NCBI GenBank assembly: GCA_902616595.1
Contig: CACMTJ010000011.1
Location: forward strand, 1 to 39,609
Reading direction: 5' to 3'
From: an uncultured Prochlorococcus sp.
Lineage (GTDB): Bacteria; Cyanobacteriota; Cyanobacteriia; PCC-6307; Cyanobiaceae
DNA: 39,609 bases
The stretch's first letter is position 1. Each line of letters begins with the position of its first letter. Position numbers and translations under genes: made by a program. This document shows, piece by piece, positions 37,604 through 39,609 of this stretch. Below the pieces are notes generated by a model that was given only the letters and a program-made list of their open reading frames with translations, made no database searches and was not told where the DNA came from.

Positions 37604-38200
37604 ATGTTTCTTGTTATTGATAATTACGATAGTTTTACTTATAACCTTGTTCAATATTTAGGAGAACTTTCAGTTGAGCATAAAATAACTAAAGAATTAA
37701 TAGTTAAAAGAAATGATGAAATTACTTTAGAAGAAATTATCAAACTAAATCCTGGTGGAATTCTATTATCTCCAGGCCCAGGCAATCCAGATCAATCTGG
37801 AATTTGTCTGCCAATACTAAAAAAATTATCTAAAAATATTCCGATATTGGGAGTTTGTTTAGGTCATCAAGCTTTGGCCCAAGCTTTTGGAGGTAAGGTT
37901 GTAGTTGGGAAAGAACTTATGCATGGTAAGACATCCAAAATATTTCATAATCAAAAAGGATTGTTTAAAGATATCGAGACTCCATTTGTGGCTACTAGAT
38001 ACCATAGTCTTATAGTTGATTCAAGTTCTTTACCATCTTGTTTCGACATAACTGCGACTTTGGAAGACTCAACAATTATGGCTATCTCTCATAAAGAATA
38101 TAAACATTTACATGGGGTACAGTTCCATCCTGAGAGTGTGTTGACGCAATTTGGTCATAAATTAATTAGTAATTTTCTAAAAATGGCTGAACAAAAGTAA
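37604..38200 (+). CDS. trpG: anthranilate/para-aminobenzoate synthase component II (glutaminase)
   Basis: A class I glutamine amidotransferase of 198 residues that supplies ammonia to TrpE for anthranilate, and often to PabB for folate too. The catalytic triad is C85 (GVCLGHQALAQAFGG), H175 and E177 (GVQFHPES). The start FLVIDNYDSFTYNLVQYLGEL and the LSPGPGNPDQSG oxyanion strand are typical. Dual use as TrpG and PabA is common in cyanobacteria, so the symbol may hide both roles. Its partner is outside the window. Confidence 0.94.
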   Translation: MFLVIDNYDSFTYNLVQYLGELSVEHKITKELIVKRNDEITLEEIIKLNPGGILLSPGPGNPDQSGICLPILKKLSKNIPILGVCLGHQALAQAFGGKVVVGKELMHGKTSKIFHNQKGLFKDIETPFVATRYHSLIVDSSSLPSCFDITATLEDSTIMAISHKEYKHLHGVQFHPESVLTQFGHKLISNFLKMAEQK

Positions 38201-38220
38201 AATAAAAAAAAATCAATATT

Positions 38221-38946
38221 ATGATTTCTCAAATTAAAAACTTTTTATTTTTGATATTAGTTAGCTCTTTTTTACCTACCTCATTATTGGCAAGGAATTT
38301 AGGAATAAAAAGTTTGGGACACAGTAGTTTTTTAATTACTAGTGCAGATAAATCTATTCTTTTAAATCCCTTTAAAGCAATAGGTTGTGCAAGTAATTTA
38401 AAGGAGCCAAAAGAAGTCAACGTTGATTTTATTTTGGCTAGTTCTAGGCTTCCAGATGAAGGATATAACCCTAATGATAAATTAATGTTCGTTGAGCCAG
38501 GAATATATCAATTTGAGGATATTTTATTAAATGGAATTTCTGTACCACATGACAGAGTAGATGGAAGAAGATTTGGGATGGCAACTGTTTGGAGTTGGGA
38601 GCAGAATGATCTTAAAATTGTTCATATGGCTGGAGCTGCTGGTGATATTGATATAAACAGTCAAATTATTTTGTCTAGTCCAGATATATTGTTTATTTCA
38701 ATTGGAGGAGGAATAAAATCTTACAATGGTATAGAAGCCTCAAAAGTAGTTAAAATCTTAAAACCTAAAGTAGTTATTCCAGTTCACTTTGAACGCGGCA
38801 AAAAAATTAATAAAGAATGTGACTTCTCAAATGCTGATTTATTTATTGAAAATATGAAAGATTTTAAAGTAAAATATGTTGGAAAAGATTTTCAAATAAA
38901 ACCTAAAAGAATCGATCAAAATACAATTTATATTTTCAGTAATTAA
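38221..38946 (+). CDS. exported MBL-fold protein lacking the metal-binding motif
   Basis: A 241-residue protein with a signal peptide (residues 1-24: a Lys, then a hydrophobic run, ending SLLA). The rest has the UlaG-like metallo-beta-lactamase fold: GIKSLGHSSFLIT (28-40), VDFILASS (68-75), GMATVWSWE (119-127) and PKVVIPVHFE (182-191). The place of the HxHxDH zinc motif (about 74-82) reads SRLPDEGYN, with no His. H110, H135 and H189 remain near other ligand places. It is therefore probably not a classical zinc hydrolase and may be a pseudoenzyme or binding protein in the periplasm or lumen. It is last in the prfB-trpG run, and the stop overlaps the aminotransferase stop. Confidence 0.8.
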   Translation: MISQIKNFLFLILVSSFLPTSLLARNLGIKSLGHSSFLITSADKSILLNPFKAIGCASNLKEPKEVNVDFILASSRLPDEGYNPNDKLMFVEPGIYQFEDILLNGISVPHDRVDGRRFGMATVWSWEQNDLKIVHMAGAAGDIDINSQIILSSPDILFISIGGGIKSYNGIEASKVVKILKPKVVIPVHFERGKKINKECDFSNADLFIENMKDFKVKYVGKDFQIKPKRIDQNTIYIFSN

Positions 38947-39609
38947 TTTTTTAAATCTAATATCTTGTAGTTGTCCCAGAAAAATATCATTTGTTCTTTA
39001 GTTCCAATACTAACCCTTATTGAATTACCGATATCTTTTTTGTTTTCCATACTTCTAATAAGAATACCTTTTTCTCTCATCTGCTGTATTAAGATATTAG
39101 GATCTTTATTTGGCCAAATTAAGAAATAATTACCTCCACTAAAGTGAGTTTTGATTTTTGTTGATTTAAATTTATTTAAAATCCATTCCCTCGCCTTTTT
39201 TACTTCTAAAACATAATTATCAATATATGATTTGTCTTTAAGTGCTGCTAATGCAGCTGTTATAGCAAAGCTGTTTACATCATATGGTCCGGTAACTTTA
39301 TTAATGTACCGAATTAAACTTTTATTGCCAAAAGTAAAACCTATTCTTAAACCAGCTAGACCTGCAGTTTTTGAAAGAGATTGGATTATTATTATATTTT
39401 TATTCTTTTCAAAATCTATCGATTCAAGAAGACTATCTCCATTAAATTTTTCATATAGTTCATCAACAACTATTAATGAATCTTTATTGATATTGGCTAA
39501 ATTAATTATTTCATGAGAACTTAGAACAGTTCCTGTTGGATTATTTGGATTGCAAATAAATATTAACTTTGGATTATGCTTTATTATTTTTTCCCTAAAT
39601 TCTTCGATG
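38943..39609 (-). CDS. hisC: class I/II aminotransferase, histidinol-phosphate aminotransferase-like, 5'-truncated
   Basis: The C-terminal 222 residues of a PLP aminotransferase read from the minus strand; the N-terminus lies beyond the window. CNPNNPTGT (near 39560-39530) contacts PLP, VVDELYEKF holds the conserved Asp and Tyr, and SLSKTAGLAGLRIGF has the Schiff-base Lys and the Arg that binds PLP phosphate. The ending segment NSIRVSIGTKEQMIFF has the substrate-carboxylate Arg. This pattern is that of HisC and close relatives (including cobalamin CobD/CobC). I favour HisC from the AGLAGLRIGF form, but the missing half is needed to be sure. It overlaps the stop of the MBL gene by 4 bases. Confidence 0.8.
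   Translation of the reverse strand, partial: IEEFREKIIKHNPKLIFICNPNNPTGTVLSSHEIINLANINKDSLIVVDELYEKFNGDSLLESIDFEKNKNIIIIQSLSKTAGLAGLRIGFTFGNKSLIRYINKVTGPYDVNSFAITAALAALKDKSYIDNYVLEVKKAREWILNKFKSTKIKTHFSGGNYFLIWPNKDPNILIQQMREKGILIRSMENKKDIGNSIRVSIGTKEQMIFFWDNYKILDLKN

Overview
The window looks like ordinary core chromosome of a picocyanobacterium, almost certainly a high-light-adapted Prochlorococcus. The evidence is very low GC, very short intergenic gaps, a full complement of cyanobacterial photosynthesis genes (NDH-1 subunits including NdhM, chlorophyll and carotenoid enzymes, phylloquinone enzymes) and several small proteins typical of cyanobacteria. The exact strain cannot be told from the sequence alone. 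I see no rRNA, tRNA, insertion sequence, prophage, CRISPR array or tandem repeat. No stretch over 300 bases lacks a gene; the longest gaps are about 125 bases.

Layout. 1-4.7 kb: end of a CCA-adding enzyme, an RRM RNA-binding protein, phytoene synthase (crtB) and phytoene desaturase (crtP) on the minus strand, then ndhM and a DUF3172 protein. 4.7-10.3 kb: a LysR regulator of the RbcR/CcmR type, divergent from a 15-cis-zeta-carotene isomerase (an NnrU-family protein), then ndhF and ndhD. 10.3-14.4 kb: scpA, a nucleotide-sugar pyrophosphorylase-like gene, metF, a PedR-like LuxR regulator, a small hypothetical gene and a CYTH protein. 14.4-19.3 kb: a minus-strand run gltA, ndhA, ndhI, ndhG, ndhE, nadK, CYTH. 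19.4-25.7 kb: an anchored protein of unknown function, a rhodanese, trpB, a SUI1 factor, cysC, purE, chlM and a LuxR-type response regulator. 25.7-29.5 kb: cysteine desulfurase, rsmH, ndhH and a DHNA-CoA thioesterase. 29.5-34.1 kb: phylloquinone genes menE, menC, menA (minus) divergent from menF (plus). 34.1-39.6 kb: gshB and a glutaredoxin, then a tight plus-strand run prfB, DUF3285, ybeY, dgkA, trpG and an exported MBL-fold protein, ending in a truncated aminotransferase (hisC-like).

How the genes fit together. Eight NDH-1 subunits (M, F, D, A, I, G, E, H) lie in four loci and serve cyclic electron flow and respiration. Carotenoid (crtB, crtP, Z-ISO), chlorophyll (chlM) and phylloquinone genes (menA, C, E, F and the thioesterase) supply the photosystems. 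NAD kinase sits in the ndh run and links the NADP pool to NDH-1. Three regulators (RbcR-like, PedR-like, a Ycf29/NarL-type response regulator) are a noticeable share for a genome with few regulators.

The most interesting sequence-level items are: a +1 programmed frameshift in prfB; an exported MBL-fold protein that has lost its metal-binding His motif; a long hairpin across the ndhA stop codon; a long hairpin between ndhD and scpA, where scpA homology starts upstream of any normal start codon; and an anchored, AT-rich protein of unknown function. I did not find evidence for a wholly new multi-gene system.
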